NCBI RefSeq assembly: GCF_000003815.2
Contig: NC_049982.1
Coordinates: 2,432,483-2,457,704 of the forward strand
DNA length: 25,222 nucleotides
Direction: 5' to 3'
Source of the DNA: Branchiostoma floridae
Taxonomy: Eukaryota; Chordata; Leptocardii; Amphioxiformes; Branchiostomatidae
Part shown: positions 9,101 to 18,015 of the stretch, piece after piece
Position numbering within the stretch: position 1 is the stretch's first letter
Layout: each line of letters opens with the position of its first letter
Program-made: the position numbers and the translations under genes
Notes under the pieces: generated by a model
What the model saw: the letters and a program-made list of their open reading frames with translations, nothing else
What the model was told of the DNA's origin: nothing
The model's database searches: none

Positions 9101-9860
9101 GGGTGATATGTTTAATACGAGGAGTGATCAATATATTATCGGTCTCACCCAGAAGTTATAAGCACAACTCAGATTACGAAGCATAAATGTCAAGTATAAA
9201 GTCTTATATGAATGTGTACCAAAATTCAAATACGTAAGTGTGATCATTACTTTGCAGGGGACACCCAGTAACGTTAGGTGAGAGAGAAAGAAAAAAAAAC
9301 GTGGACAATTGAGCTGTGACCTGAGGTCTGTGCGTCAAGTTGAGCTGCTGGAAGTCAGACACCCACTTCGTTCTGCTTGAAATACGAATGGAATCATTAT
9401 AAAAAAAATTGACAATGTCTTTTGTTATGACAAAGAATTTACGGCATGGAGAACTCGACCTACACATGTCTGATCACAATTCATCCTTGTTTTTCTCGCA
9501 TATTACCTTCTTTTATTAACAAAAACGAATGCCTGGAATGTAATGATTGCAAAGATTTGAAATTTGAAGGATATTGATACTACATTCATACTAAGAAGTT
9601 GTGCCTCGAAATTTGAGTTCTGCTTATTATTTCTGGGTAAAGCCGACAACTTATTCATCACACCTCGTAGCCGTGACCTGATAGTATGTTTTTCAGGTAT
9701 GGCCTGTCATATGTGATATATGTTATTAGCTGTGACCCGTGTGCTGAAATATGAAGTACAGGTATTGGCACGGAAGTTAACATCAAAGTTTGTCACCATG
9801 TAGCCAATATGGTTTCTTTACATGGAGGGTTGGATATGGATATACCGTTATAACACTGAG
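9101..9860. other. No gene seen
   Basis: Apart from the repeat fragment at 9676-9714 I recognise nothing. The 87-residue minus frame at 9204-9467 has no start context, splice sites or motifs that I can support. Confidence 0.45.
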
Positions 9861-9867
9861 AATGAAA

Positions 9868-10049
9868 TTCACTCACGCACATGCACGCATAAACACGCGC
9901 ACAGACACGCACACACATGTAGACACATACACATACACATGCACACACAGACACAAACCCATGCATGCACACAGATCTATGTACACATACAGAGGCATGT
10001 ACACACACACAGAAAGAGAGGCATCTCTCTCTCTCCCTCTCTCCCCTCT

Positions 10050-10103
<54 letters not shown>
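9868..10103. repeat. Compound microsatellite: (CA)n, (CT)n, (TA)n
   Basis: Imperfect CACACA/CATACA units are followed by a long CT run (from about 10023) and then TATATATATATATATATATA. All open frames here on both strands are repeat artefacts. Confidence 0.95.
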
Positions 10104-10118
<15 letters not shown>

Positions 10119-10200
10119 GAATGAATGAAGACCTTTATTGTACGATTTTGACCAACCGAGCTAAGTACAGGTCACAACAAGTCAGGATATATACATATAA
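10104..10200 (-). mobile_element. Possible LINE 3' tail, inverted
   Basis: GAATGAATGAAGACCTTTATTGTACG reads on the other strand as a tail ending CAATAAAGGTCTTCATTCATTC, a common form of LINE or SINE 3' end. The remainder (CCAACCGAGCTAAGTACAGG) is not assigned. Confidence 0.35.
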
Positions 10201-10211
10201 AAGTATCACAA

Positions 10212-10242
10212 ATCGATCGATCGATCGATCGAGAGAGAGAGA
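10212..10242. repeat. (ATCG)n and (AG)n microsatellite
   Basis: ATCGATCGATCGATCGATCG is followed by AGAGAGAGAGA. The ATCG part is self-complementary. Confidence 0.9.
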
Positions 10243-10775
10243 TTCTTACCAATGTTTGAAGTAAGCAAATGTTTTACGTGTGTTTGCGGGCGGGTTCGCC
10301 CGAGGGACCGAAATACTGTATCCACATTTGTCAAACAAATTAAATTTTTACATATGAGTGGCCGTGACAACTGACAATAACACGTGGCGTAACCTATGGG
10401 GCATCAGCAGTTGTCTGCAGAGATTCCGTGAGCGTTTTGAGGACGCTGTCCCGAGAAGGGAGGTTGTGTCTGTCCATCCAGGCGTTTCAAATGTGCGGTA
10501 CGTGTGTAGACGGTAGTAAATGCGTTGCCACATAGGGAAGTGTATATCAAGTCAGTATGGGGTCTGTATTGACATTTTGTCGTGTCTTGCGCAGCCGTAG
10601 GTACCGTATATGCATCTTAAATTCTTAATACTTACTATAGGGTTTTTCAGCTACAGGTGTGCAGGCGTACACAAAGTACAGCCCAGTACGCTTACCAAGA
10701 ATTGACAAAAAACAACAGAATGACATGCTTATGATGTGCCTATGTTGCGTGTCCATATGGACCCCCTACTGACTT
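10243..10775. other. No gene seen
   Basis: One GC-rich hairpin (GGGCGGGTTCGCCC near 10287) and the fragment TTTTTACATATGAGTG (10347) shared with 7.49 kb are the only structures noted. Confidence 0.4.
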
Positions 10776-10950
10776 AGTTGAATTGCGTTATTATTTGCCA
10801 ATTCTTGCTGTGTCACCATTTATTTGATTTTATATTGTTATCGTTTATTGTTATGTATGTACGGGGTTTCCCCCCAGGGATCTTTGAAAAACGCCAGCCA
10901 GGCGACATGTACCCCTGGATAAATAAAAATAAACAAACAAACAAACAAAC
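10776..10950 (+). mobile_element. 5'-truncated LINE 3' tail
   Basis: A T-rich stretch with TTATTGTTATGTATGTACGG is followed by GGTTTCCCCCCAGGGATCTT, GTACCCCTGGATAAATAAAA and an (AAAC)n tail. This is a retrotransposon 3' end of the same general type as that at 1336-1523 but from a different family. No coding part remains. Confidence 0.55.
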
Positions 10951-11188
10951 TGACAATACACGCCCGTGTGACTGCACCTTTGGATCGTTCTGGGTTTTCA
11001 GAAAAGCCCTGATAGGATATTCAACAGTACCAAAAAAAAAAAACACTTCTGGGCTTGTTTTATAATAGATCATGGAACACTGACACAGCCATTTTTTCGT
11101 TTCACTTGCAATTGTTGTAGTAGACAAGTATAAATCAGAGTGGTGTTGATTCTATACGACACATTCAGCAAGCCAGCCTGGTTTAGTC

Positions 11189-11389
11189 TAAGGTCACATT
11201 TCTACAAAGGGGCCCGGCCGGGCAGCTTTCGGGAACGATAAATATGATACAAAAGGCAACAAAAACACAAAACGGACCAAACACAATTCAACGGCATGCC
11301 TTGTGCATATTCATTGGCATAAAATCTAATTTTTCGTTTCCGCAAACAGCCCGGCCGGGCCCCGGGTAGGAAATGTGACGTAGGCCTTA
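11189..11389. mobile_element. MITE family D, copy 1
   Basis: The left end TAAGGTCACATTTCTACAAA then GGGGCCCGGCCGGGC (11189-11223) is matched inverted by GCCCGGCCGGGCCCCGGGTAG then GAAATGTGACGTAGGCCTTA ending at 11389. Each arm is about 40 bp. A second element of the same family abuts it directly. Confidence 0.85.
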
Positions 11390-11572
11390 GGCTTAGGTCA
11401 CATTTCAAAACCGGGGCCCGGTCGGGATGTTTTAAGTAACGAAAAATCAAAATGTATAATTAGAAATACACACCTATCATGACCTAGACATTTTGTATAT
11501 TTTGATGCATTTTATATTATTCTCTAAAACTGCCCGGACGGGCCCCAATTTGGACATATGACCTAAGCCTTA
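11387..11572. mobile_element. MITE family D, copy 2
   Basis: The left end TTAGGCTTAGGTCACATTTC with GGGGCCCGGTCGGG is matched inverted by GCCCGGACGGGCCCC and GACATATGACCTAAGCCTTA ending at 11572. The interior is AT-rich and different from copy 1. The two copies share the TTA at the junction, so one probably inserted at the end of the other. Confidence 0.85.
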
Positions 11573-11749
11573 CGCAACCAAGGATTGAATGGACCTCCAT
11601 CTCGAGACAGGAGGAGCATAAGTCAACAGGTTTATCTTATTCGATTAGATTGTTCTTAATGCTAAAAGGTTTTGCTCAAAAGACTCCAGTGCCTGACCGA
11701 TGGGCTTCTAAGGGCTATTAAAGAACTAGACGTGTGATTCATATCACTC

Positions 11750-11998
11750 AGGCCCCTTTCCAATAGGACGGCGTTCTCGCTGCGCTCTCTTTAATTTGCG
11801 ATCACAATTCGACAGGTTGCTCAACAAATTGTAAACAGAAACAAAACGCATTTTTAACGCTTTTTTTTGTTTTGTTGTCTCTTCAGTAAAACGTTTACAT
11901 TTTGTATGATATGGATTATGGTATTCATGGAATGTAACACATCCGTTTTAGGTCGCAGTGAGAGCGTAGCGCGATCGCAGACTAGACGAAAGGTGCCT
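11750..11998 (+). mobile_element. MITE family A, copy 3 (complete)
   Basis: The left terminus is AGGCCCCTTTCCAATAGGAC with CTGCGCTCTC. The right terminus is GTCGCAGTGAGAGCGTAGCG then CGATCGCAGACTAGACGAAAGGTGCC. The interior is collinear with copy 2 (GACAGGTTGCTCAACAAATTG, TTTGTTGTCTCTTCAGT, TGTATGATAT). About 249 bp, the best full-length reference for this family in the window. Confidence 0.85.
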
Positions 11999-12044
11999 AA
12001 AGACAATTCAGCACATTTTTGTGTTATTCAAACTTATATTAACA

Positions 12045-12094
12045 TAGAAGAAGAACTTTTATTGCGCAACGATCGTACACGGTACAATGTATGG
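12045..12094. repeat. Fragment shared with 7829-7880
   Basis: GAACTTTTATTGCGCAACGA then TCGTACACGGTACAATGTATGGC is a diverged copy of the piece nested in the 7.8-kb element. The inverted reading, ending in CAATAAA, looks like a retroelement tail. Confidence 0.55.
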
Positions 12095-12404
12095 CAAAAA
12101 AAGAAGAAACAAACTTATTATCCTAATTACTAAAACAAGTATTAAACATAGTACATATGCAGATTATCATATAGAATGAAATTTGACATTCTGATTTCTA
12201 GATATAAAGATTGACAGATGACTTTATTGTCTCCTCCCAGGGATATATATGGCACCTAATCCAAATATCACAAAATGGCGGATTCGGACGAAAGTACCAC
12301 AAGGTCATCGGATAAAAGCACAATCTAAAAGCTTTGATTAGACAAATGGGATTTGGTATGTACAGATTTAGCTTCAACGTTTTTGAGTCAAAAGATTTTG
12401 AAAC

Positions 12405-12435
12405 GTTATTAACGGGAGGGGGCCATACTTCGACA
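12405..12435 (+). repeat. One arm of a 5-kb-spaced inverted repeat
   Basis: GTTATTAACGGGAGGGGGCC then ATACTTCGACA matches, with one mismatch in 31, the reverse complement of 17422-17452. A weaker related string, GGGGTCCAAACTCCGACA (12656), also has an inverted counterpart next to the right arm (17408-17420). The arms enclose the AT-rich region, the satellite and the TISU gene start. Confidence 0.7.
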
Positions 12436-12699
12436 CCCGTTCTAAGTGGATGCGCATGGCTTTTGTCAATGTACATTTTACAGTGAACTCATCAAAAACA
12501 AGTTAAGATCTTGTATACATCCATATAACTGTTATTGAAGCTGTACAGATATATATTTCATTTAACAGCAGCGTTCCGCACTGTACTTTGACAGCGCACG
12601 AAACTTACGGCAGGTTGTCGGCTTGCGTCCTACCAGAACGTTCCAACACAAAAAAGGGGTCCAAACTCCGACATAGTAACAACCAGACCATCGCCGTGC

Positions 12700-14359
12700 A
12701 TTTTTAAACATATTTATGCAAATAGAATAGGACTAAAAGTCTTCATTATAATTTTTTTGTACCAAATATGGGTCATATTTTGTATTACGCGACTTATTCA
12801 AATACGGTGTGTTAAAACGTTTACCTCTCACGGTGAGACCAACTTGCCGCAAAACGGCAGCGCATTGTTACGTTAGACTGTGATGGCATCAGGCCATGGA
12901 AACGCCGGCATCCACGAAATCGAGGCTTGTTTCAGGCGCAAGGGATGATGGGTACAAACTTGTGGCGGCAAAATTGAAATTTCTACTTCCTGCAGTTTGT
13001 TCTATACTGACGCATCGTAATGTAGGGGCATTGTGTTGGGTGCTTTCCTAATCAGTATTGAGCCAAACAATGTCGAAATATGATAAGGTCACTTTCCAAA
13101 TTCGTCCCAGAAAAACAATGGAGTAAATGGGAAAAAACAGATTTCCTGTGAAATAATTCCACTGTGAAAATCATCTAATATTATGAATAACGTTAATATG
13201 AAAACATCAAAATTTTCAGCACAAACTTTTCTAAGACTGTACATGAAAAAAAAAATTGAATGCAAATGAAGACAATAAATTTTAAGGACATGATAATAAT
13301 TTTGATGTATTACATTAAGGCCAGAGGTTTATCAGAAAAATAGTGAAGAGGGAAAAACAGGTGTGGCCTGCATACAGTTTATTATGATAAAAAGGTGACA
13401 TGACATAGAGTATCTTCTTGTTTAAAGTATAAATTCTATGTTTAAAACTTTTATTCATATTATTTTCCCAATATTATATTTCATAGATATCTCTTTATAG
13501 AATACTGTAGATTCATTCATTTGTACTACTGATATTGAATTTGATGTAACACATGTAGTTGGTAACAGACTTGCCAGGTTCATCTTACCATTTGTGCCTT
13601 AAACAATATCATTTAGTGTGCATCAGAAAATATGTTTTAATGTGTGTCAAAAGAAATATAAAAAAAGTGGTAACATACAATAGACCTAACATAAGGTGAT
13701 GAAATGTAATATCAATCCAGTAGTTCCTATTATATATTTATAGTGATACTGATCACAATGCATCAGATATTACACAAAGTTGTCTAAGATATAAAAATAC
13801 CACAGGTAATATGCTGCACAATCCTTGTTTGCTAAGGCCCCTACAATTCCCTATGTATGGGGGAGAGGTATAGGAGCCTTGGTAATCTAACTAGGATAGC
13901 ACACAGGCTAGGATATTCTTCCATGCCAAGGGAAAAGAAAACAATGGACACACAATAGATAAAGTACATTTGTTTCAGTCCTATACTAATGTCAATTCTA
14001 CTATTTCAAGCTAATACAGATATACTATATATATTTTTCAAGTTACACTTTCAGGTAAGCTTAAGACATCATTGGTTCATGACATTGAGCATTACAATGC
14101 ACAACAATACACTGTCTTTATCCAGCCTCCTTTCAATCAAAGACAGTAGGGTAAAGTTGGAAAAGAGGTATAACAAATCATAGAAATAAATTACAAATCA
14201 TCACCAATGCAAATAGTAAACACACAACTTAAATATACAGTAGCTATAAAATATGTATGTATTGATGTTTTCATTCAGTGAGTATTCCAGGTCTGTGAAT
14301 CATAACAGGGTTGGTGAGAGAATCTGATGTAAGGCTGTATTGAACTCCACAGTCCTGGT
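12700..14359. other. AT-rich stretch with no gene assigned
   Basis: 12.7-13.0 kb is more CpG-rich (CAGGCGCAAGGGATGATGGG, GTGGCGGCAAAATTG). From 13.1 kb it becomes markedly AT-rich with no transposon ends, which sets it apart from the rest of the window. It could be the 3' UTR or downstream flank of the minus-strand gene that begins at 16753. Candidate poly(A) signals for the minus strand (TTTATT on the plus strand) are seen near 13378 and 13450. Confidence 0.4.
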
Positions 14360-14391
14360 TCAGAGCAAACCAATAATTTTCTGTCCTTCAA
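14360..14391 (-). CDS. Candidate alternative last exon of the TISU gene
   Basis: The minus strand has a strong acceptor, CTCTCTCTTTATTTTCCAG|TT (AG at 14393-14392). If joined in phase to exon 1 (16669-16753) it reads ten codons, V-EGQKIIGLL-stop. The splice signal is excellent but the peptide is too short to judge, so this is only a candidate. Confidence 0.22.
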
Positions 14392-14844
14392 CTGGAAAAT
14401 AAAGAGAGAGAGGATTGTGATTGTAATTGCTTCTTTTCTTTCTGTTCATTGTCTTTCAACAAAGTTATCTATACTACTCAAATAATGTAAAAAAATCTGA
14501 TTGCATAACATCAAACTAACATGGACAATAACATTTCTGTGCATACCCTTGAATGATTTGTATACATTTGTTGTTTTTGTTGTGTTCATATTCAAAAATT
14601 TGAATCCTGAGTCATAGTTATTAGGAGCAATAAAGCTCTATTATGAGGTGAAACATGTTTACAAGATCCAAACAGCCATGGATTAGAAACATTTCTTTAC
14701 CATTCTTGGAAAATGGGGGAGGGGGGTTTGGCATGATAAAGCATTGTACACACATATATATATATATATACTGCTGTAATAACTGTAATCTAAGTATCTT
14801 ACACTTATCAAAGTTTGATGCAGATATAGGTAACATTATGAACA

Positions 14845-16370
14845 TGTTAAGCTTATCCCAGTGCTTGAAGTTAAGACACTTTGAACAATACAACTGAAGA
14901 AAACAAAACTAAAGACAAGCAAGTCAATATTTCATTTCTGGATCAAAATTCAGCATCTCTGTACTTTTCAGGATATGTTGATGTAACATATACTAGTATG
15001 CATTCTTGTTTTCATTCACTTAAATTACACAGCTTACTTTTTTTTAATTCATCCTACACACAGTGTACTTCACAAAGTGCAAACAATATGGCTGCTGGCC
15101 CAAATTCAGGAAGGTTTGACTGTCTATAAAATACTAAAACAAATGAGTGGATCTCTCCAATATGTAGGCATATGTTAGAGTGATATATGCAGTTATGTTT
15201 TCAATTACTTTGAAAGGAATCAATTGATTTCATTGAATTTATCCCAGTCCTTAAACTGTATACAGTGTAAACAATATGGCTGACCAAAATTCAAGAAACT
15301 CTGACTGTCTATAATACTAAATCAAATGAGTGGATGTCTCCAATATCCAGGGGCATATTAAAGTGATATATACAGTCATGTTTTTAATTACTTTGAAAAT
15401 AGTTAATTGATTTCTTTGAAGTTATCTCAGTCATTAAACTTCACTTAGTATTAACAATATGGCTGACCAAAAGTCTACAAACTTTGACTGTCAATATTTA
15501 CAGATCAAATGAGTGGATCTCTTCAATATCCTGGAGTCTGGTAGAATGATATATGTAGTCATGTTTCAATATACTTTTTTAAAAAATCAATGCATTTTTT
15601 TAATTTCTCCCAGTCCTTGAAGGTCACACAGTGTAAACAATATTGCTAAGCAAAATTCATGCAACTTTGGCAGTCTGTATTTCATGATCAAATAATCAAA
15701 TCTCTCCAATATTCCAGAATATGTTAGAGTAGTTTATATAGGCACGATCTCAAATATTTTGAAGAGGATTAATTGATTTCTTTGAATTTATCCCAGTCCT
15801 TGAAGGTCACACAGTGTAAACAATATTGCTAAGCAAAATTCATGCAACTTTGGCAGTCTGTATTTCATGATGAAATGAATGGATCTCTTCAATATTCTAA
15901 CATATGTTAGAGTGATTTACGTACTCATGATCTAAATTACTTTGAAAAAGATTAGATGATTTTTTTGAATTTCTCCCAGTCCATGAAGATGACACAGTGT
16001 AAACAATATTGCTAAGCAAAATTCATGCAACTTTGGCAGTCCGTATTTCATGATCAAATGAATGGATCTCTTCAATATACTAGAATATGTTAGAGTGATT
16101 TAAGTACTCATGATGTAAATTACTTTGAAAAAGATAAATGGATTTTTTTGAATTTCTCCCAGTCCATGAAGATGACACAGTGTAAACAATATTGCTGGGC
16201 AAAATCCAAGCAACTTTGGCAGTCTGTATTTCAGGATCAAATGAATGGATCTCTCTGATATATTGAAGTATGTTGGTGTGATTTATGTAGTCATGATCTA
16301 AATTACGTTCCAGACAATTGATTGATTTTTTTTAATTTCTCCCAGTCCTTGAAGTTGACACACTTTGTCT
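14845..16370. repeat. Satellite of about 183 bp carrying exon-derived sequence
   Basis: A CCCAGTCCTTGAAG-type core recurs near 14858, 15243, 15425, 15609, 15791, 15975, 16158 and 16344, spaced 182-186 bp after a first gap of about two units (a degenerate unit near 15050 fills it). Each unit also has GTGTAAACAATAT, a TCAAATGAATGGATCTCT block and a TTAGAGTGATTTA block. On the minus strand the core reads as a short peptide, C-V-x-F-K-D-W-(D/E)-K-(F/L), the same as in the exon at 16303-16376. Neighbouring units 15.6-16.3 kb are the most alike. The copies lack the acceptor found at the real exon. Confidence 0.9.
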
Positions 16371-16376
16371 CCTTGG
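16303..16376 (-). CDS. Exon 2 (last) of the small TISU gene
   Basis: The acceptor is CCCTCCCACCCTCTGCAG|CC with AG at 16378-16377 and a clear pyrimidine tract. Joined to exon 1 (phase 1) it encodes A-KETKCVNFKDWEKLKKINQL-SGT and a TAA at 16305-16303, completing a predicted 52-residue protein. The intron would be 292 nt (16377-16668). The product is charged, with no membrane segment, and I do not recognise it. The same peptide core recurs in the adjacent satellite, so part of this exon is also the first satellite unit. It is possible that the real gene has further or other exons and that this reading is fortuitous. Confidence 0.45.
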
Positions 16377-16668
16377 CTGCAGAGGGTGGGAGGGGGGCAA
16401 ATGCATTGTACATTGAATTTTTCGAGATCTGCTACATCGATTACTCTCAAATTTTTCGTGTGCTAGGGGTCCATGTAGTAGTATTGACAAAACGAGTTTA
16501 AATGCGATTTGGAGGTAACGTACTTTCTCAAGTCGAGATTGATGTCGCCAGAGGCTCCAACCTTATGTCTCATAGGGTATATTCGGTAGAAATTGGGCAA
16601 TCGGCTCCTCATAGAAGTATCAATGTCATGAAAGATAAAGGACACACGTATCCCCCGCCTATACGTAC

Positions 16669-16753
16669 CTTGTGCGTAGTCATCCATGACCATCCCGGTG
16701 AGCAGTGGTCTGTTTTCTTGCACCCACTTCGGGTTTCCACCAAGAGCCGCCAT
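16669..16753 (-). CDS. Exon 1 of an unrecognised small protein with a TISU start
   Basis: ATG at 16753-16751 lies in CAAGATGGCGGC. It opens 28 codons, MAALGGNPKWVQENRPLLTG then MVMDDYAQ, and ends at CACAAG|GTACGT (GT at 16668-16667), phase 1. TISU starts are known to direct initiation on mRNAs with very short 5' UTRs, mostly of housekeeping and mitochondrial genes. Another ATG 16 nt upstream (16769, in CAAGATGGCCGC) is in a different frame and stops after 29 codons. I chose 16753 because its context fits the TISU consensus exactly and its frame reaches a good donor. The open frame continues upstream without the ATG being forced, so a longer product cannot be excluded. Confidence 0.5.
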
Positions 16754-16775
16754 CTTGGATGGCGGCCATCTTGTA
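16743..16775 (-). promoter_or_regulatory. TISU / YY1 element at the start codon
   Basis: CAAGATGGCGGC (16757-16746, minus) matches the TISU consensus SAASATGGCGGC at every position, and its core AAGATGGCGGC is also a YY1 site. An adjacent near-copy, ACAAGATGGCCGCCATC, makes a partial palindrome around it. A further ATGGCGGG, on the plus strand, lies at 17018. Such sites typically mark CpG-rich, TATA-less promoters in which transcription starts within some tens of bases upstream. Confidence 0.6.
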
Positions 16776-16781
16776 ACAAGC

Positions 16782-16970
16782 CTAGTTAACCATAAAGCAT
16801 TGCGCTTCCCCACCAGTGTACTTCTCACTATGATGGCATTTTCGCTTTTCGGCTTCCTTGATTGCCTTTTCATCCTGTCTTTTGGCAGCAGCAATGGCTA
16901 CAGGATTTTTTAGTCGGTAGGGATCGATTTGTCTTGAATGTTTGTCGCTCGACGGACGGGTTGACTGAGT
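16782..16970 (-). CDS. Coding-like Lys/Glu/Ala-rich frame, unassigned
   Basis: A 62-codon frame between stops contains IDPYRLKNPVAIAAAKRQDE then KAIKEAEKRK, a helix-forming basic/acidic stretch with codon use like real coding sequence. A donor-like CATCATA|GTGAGA lies at 16828; its phase (1) would also allow joining to the exon at 16376. No ATG opens the frame before this stretch, so it would need an upstream exon; possible acceptors (TGAACTCAG, CATTCAAG) are weak. It could be an internal exon of a gene whose start I do not see, or a decayed gene piece beside the TISU start. Confidence 0.35.
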   Translation of the reverse strand, partial: TQSTRPSSDKHSRQIDPYRLKNPVAIAAAKRQDEKAIKEAEKRKCHHSEKYTGGEAQCFMVN

Positions 16971-17018
16971 TCAACGTGTTAAAGCATCGCTCGCCCGCCT
17001 TCGTGCGTGATAGTAAAA

Positions 17019-17600
17019 TGGCGGGGCCCCGACTGCGTGAACATTGTGGCATCATTTTAGCTCCGTTTATCCAACCCAGTTAAAGGCAGAACAGAACACA
17101 GGTATTATTTTTAGGAAGGCTAATAAACATCATTTCTATGTGTGGTGGTATTTTTTCACATGTCGTATTTTGCGAAGAATAATTTAAGAGTTTCCCGGGC
17201 CATGGTCTCGATACGTTCGCTCGTCTATATAAGGAAAGGCGTCAAACTTGAGCAAGTTTTTCAATCGTTATCTGTGGGACTTGCTAACTTCGACACATAC
17301 CCCGTCTTTGTAGTTATTTACAACAAGGTTTAGTCTACAGCTAGTGTACTTCTCATGTGCAGGCATCTATGCATTTCTCCGCAACAATGATTTTTAAAAC
17401 CTGTCGAAATTTGGACCCCTGTCGAAGTATGGCCCCCTCCCGTTAGTAACTGTCACGGGTCTAAAGTGCTTAACGATCCGGTAAAATCCGCAATATTTTG
17501 TTTGTTATTCAAACTGAACAAAGCTATCAAGCTGTCCTTCGCGGAGATATGTAACAAAAGTAGTAACATTAGTCCCAAGGTCCCGTCTTTTGTGACATTC
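17019..17600. other. No gene seen; right arm of the inverted repeat at 17422-17452
   Basis: TGTCGAAGTATGGCCCCCTC then CCGTTAGTAAC is the inverted partner of 12405-12435. On the plus strand ATGGCGGGGCCCCGACTGCG (17018) opens a frame of only 21 codons, with no good donor. Nothing else is supported. Confidence 0.45.
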
Positions 17601-17619
17601 GCCTCGGGAGGTCAAACAC

Positions 17620-17690
17620 TAATGACTCACTGACGTCACGCCTGCTGCTATGGCAACCGTCGAACAGTCCTTCTCCTGACGTCATTCTGT
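17620..17690. promoter_or_regulatory. AP-1 / CRE / RFX-half-site cluster
   Basis: Within 65 bp lie TGACTCA (17623-17629, perfect AP-1), TGACGTCA (17631-17638, perfect CRE), ATGGCAACC (17650-17658, RFX X-box half) and a second perfect TGACGTCA (17677-17684). CREB/ATF and RFX sites are known to act together at many animal promoters and enhancers. No coding exon with a start is seen next to it; the nearest gene starts are the minus-strand ATG at 16753 and the dermatopontin gene beginning at 22.6 kb, so an enhancer is as likely as a promoter. Confidence 0.5.
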
Positions 17691-17858
17691 TCTACCTTCC
17701 CGACAAGCTTCGCGTGCATGTCCATTACGAATGTTATCATGTCGTTATTGATTTATATCCGTGCAATTAAACCTGCCGGTAGAAAGGCGAGGGGGAGTCG
17801 TAATTAGTTTTAACTACGTTTTGGCACGTAGTCGATTATCAAGACCATCAACAACCAT

Positions 17859-17876
17859 TGCCGAAATTGACAATGG
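17859..17876 (-). other. Weak candidate for the start of a last dermatopontin exon
   Basis: The minus strand has CACTTACTAG|CC (AG at 17878-17877), followed in the phase required by exon 3 with HCQFRQWLLMVLIIDYVPKR, S and a stop. It contains RQW, as in the conserved third DRxW motif of dermatopontins, but lacks the Asp and the expected Cys four residues after Trp, and the pyrimidine tract is poor. I mark only its first bases and consider it more likely to be chance. Confidence 0.12.
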
Positions 17877-18015
17877 CTAGTAAGTGACGGCTATAAAAGC
17901 TTGTACGGATCGGTTTCAGGCACAAATGAAAAATGGCTTTAACTAAACAGGAAATTGCAAAAACTGTACAAAGCCATTCCTTGTTAGACTTTTAGTAATA
18001 AATCGATTTTCTTCA

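Noticed and set aside
12608-12692. Minus-strand ATG with a Leu-rich start (MVWLLLC) reaching a GTAAGT donor near 12608
   Set aside because: The peptide after the first residues looks random, the region overlaps text related to the inverted repeat, and no partner exon was found.
16303-16376. Similarity of VNFKDWEKL to a motif near the C-terminus of adrenodoxin reductases
   Set aside because: Only about eight residues match and none of the cofactor-binding domains is present.
16463-16894. A 143-residue minus-strand frame read as one protein
   Set aside because: Only the part from 16753 to 16669 is bounded by a good start and donor; the rest is 5' flank and intron read through.
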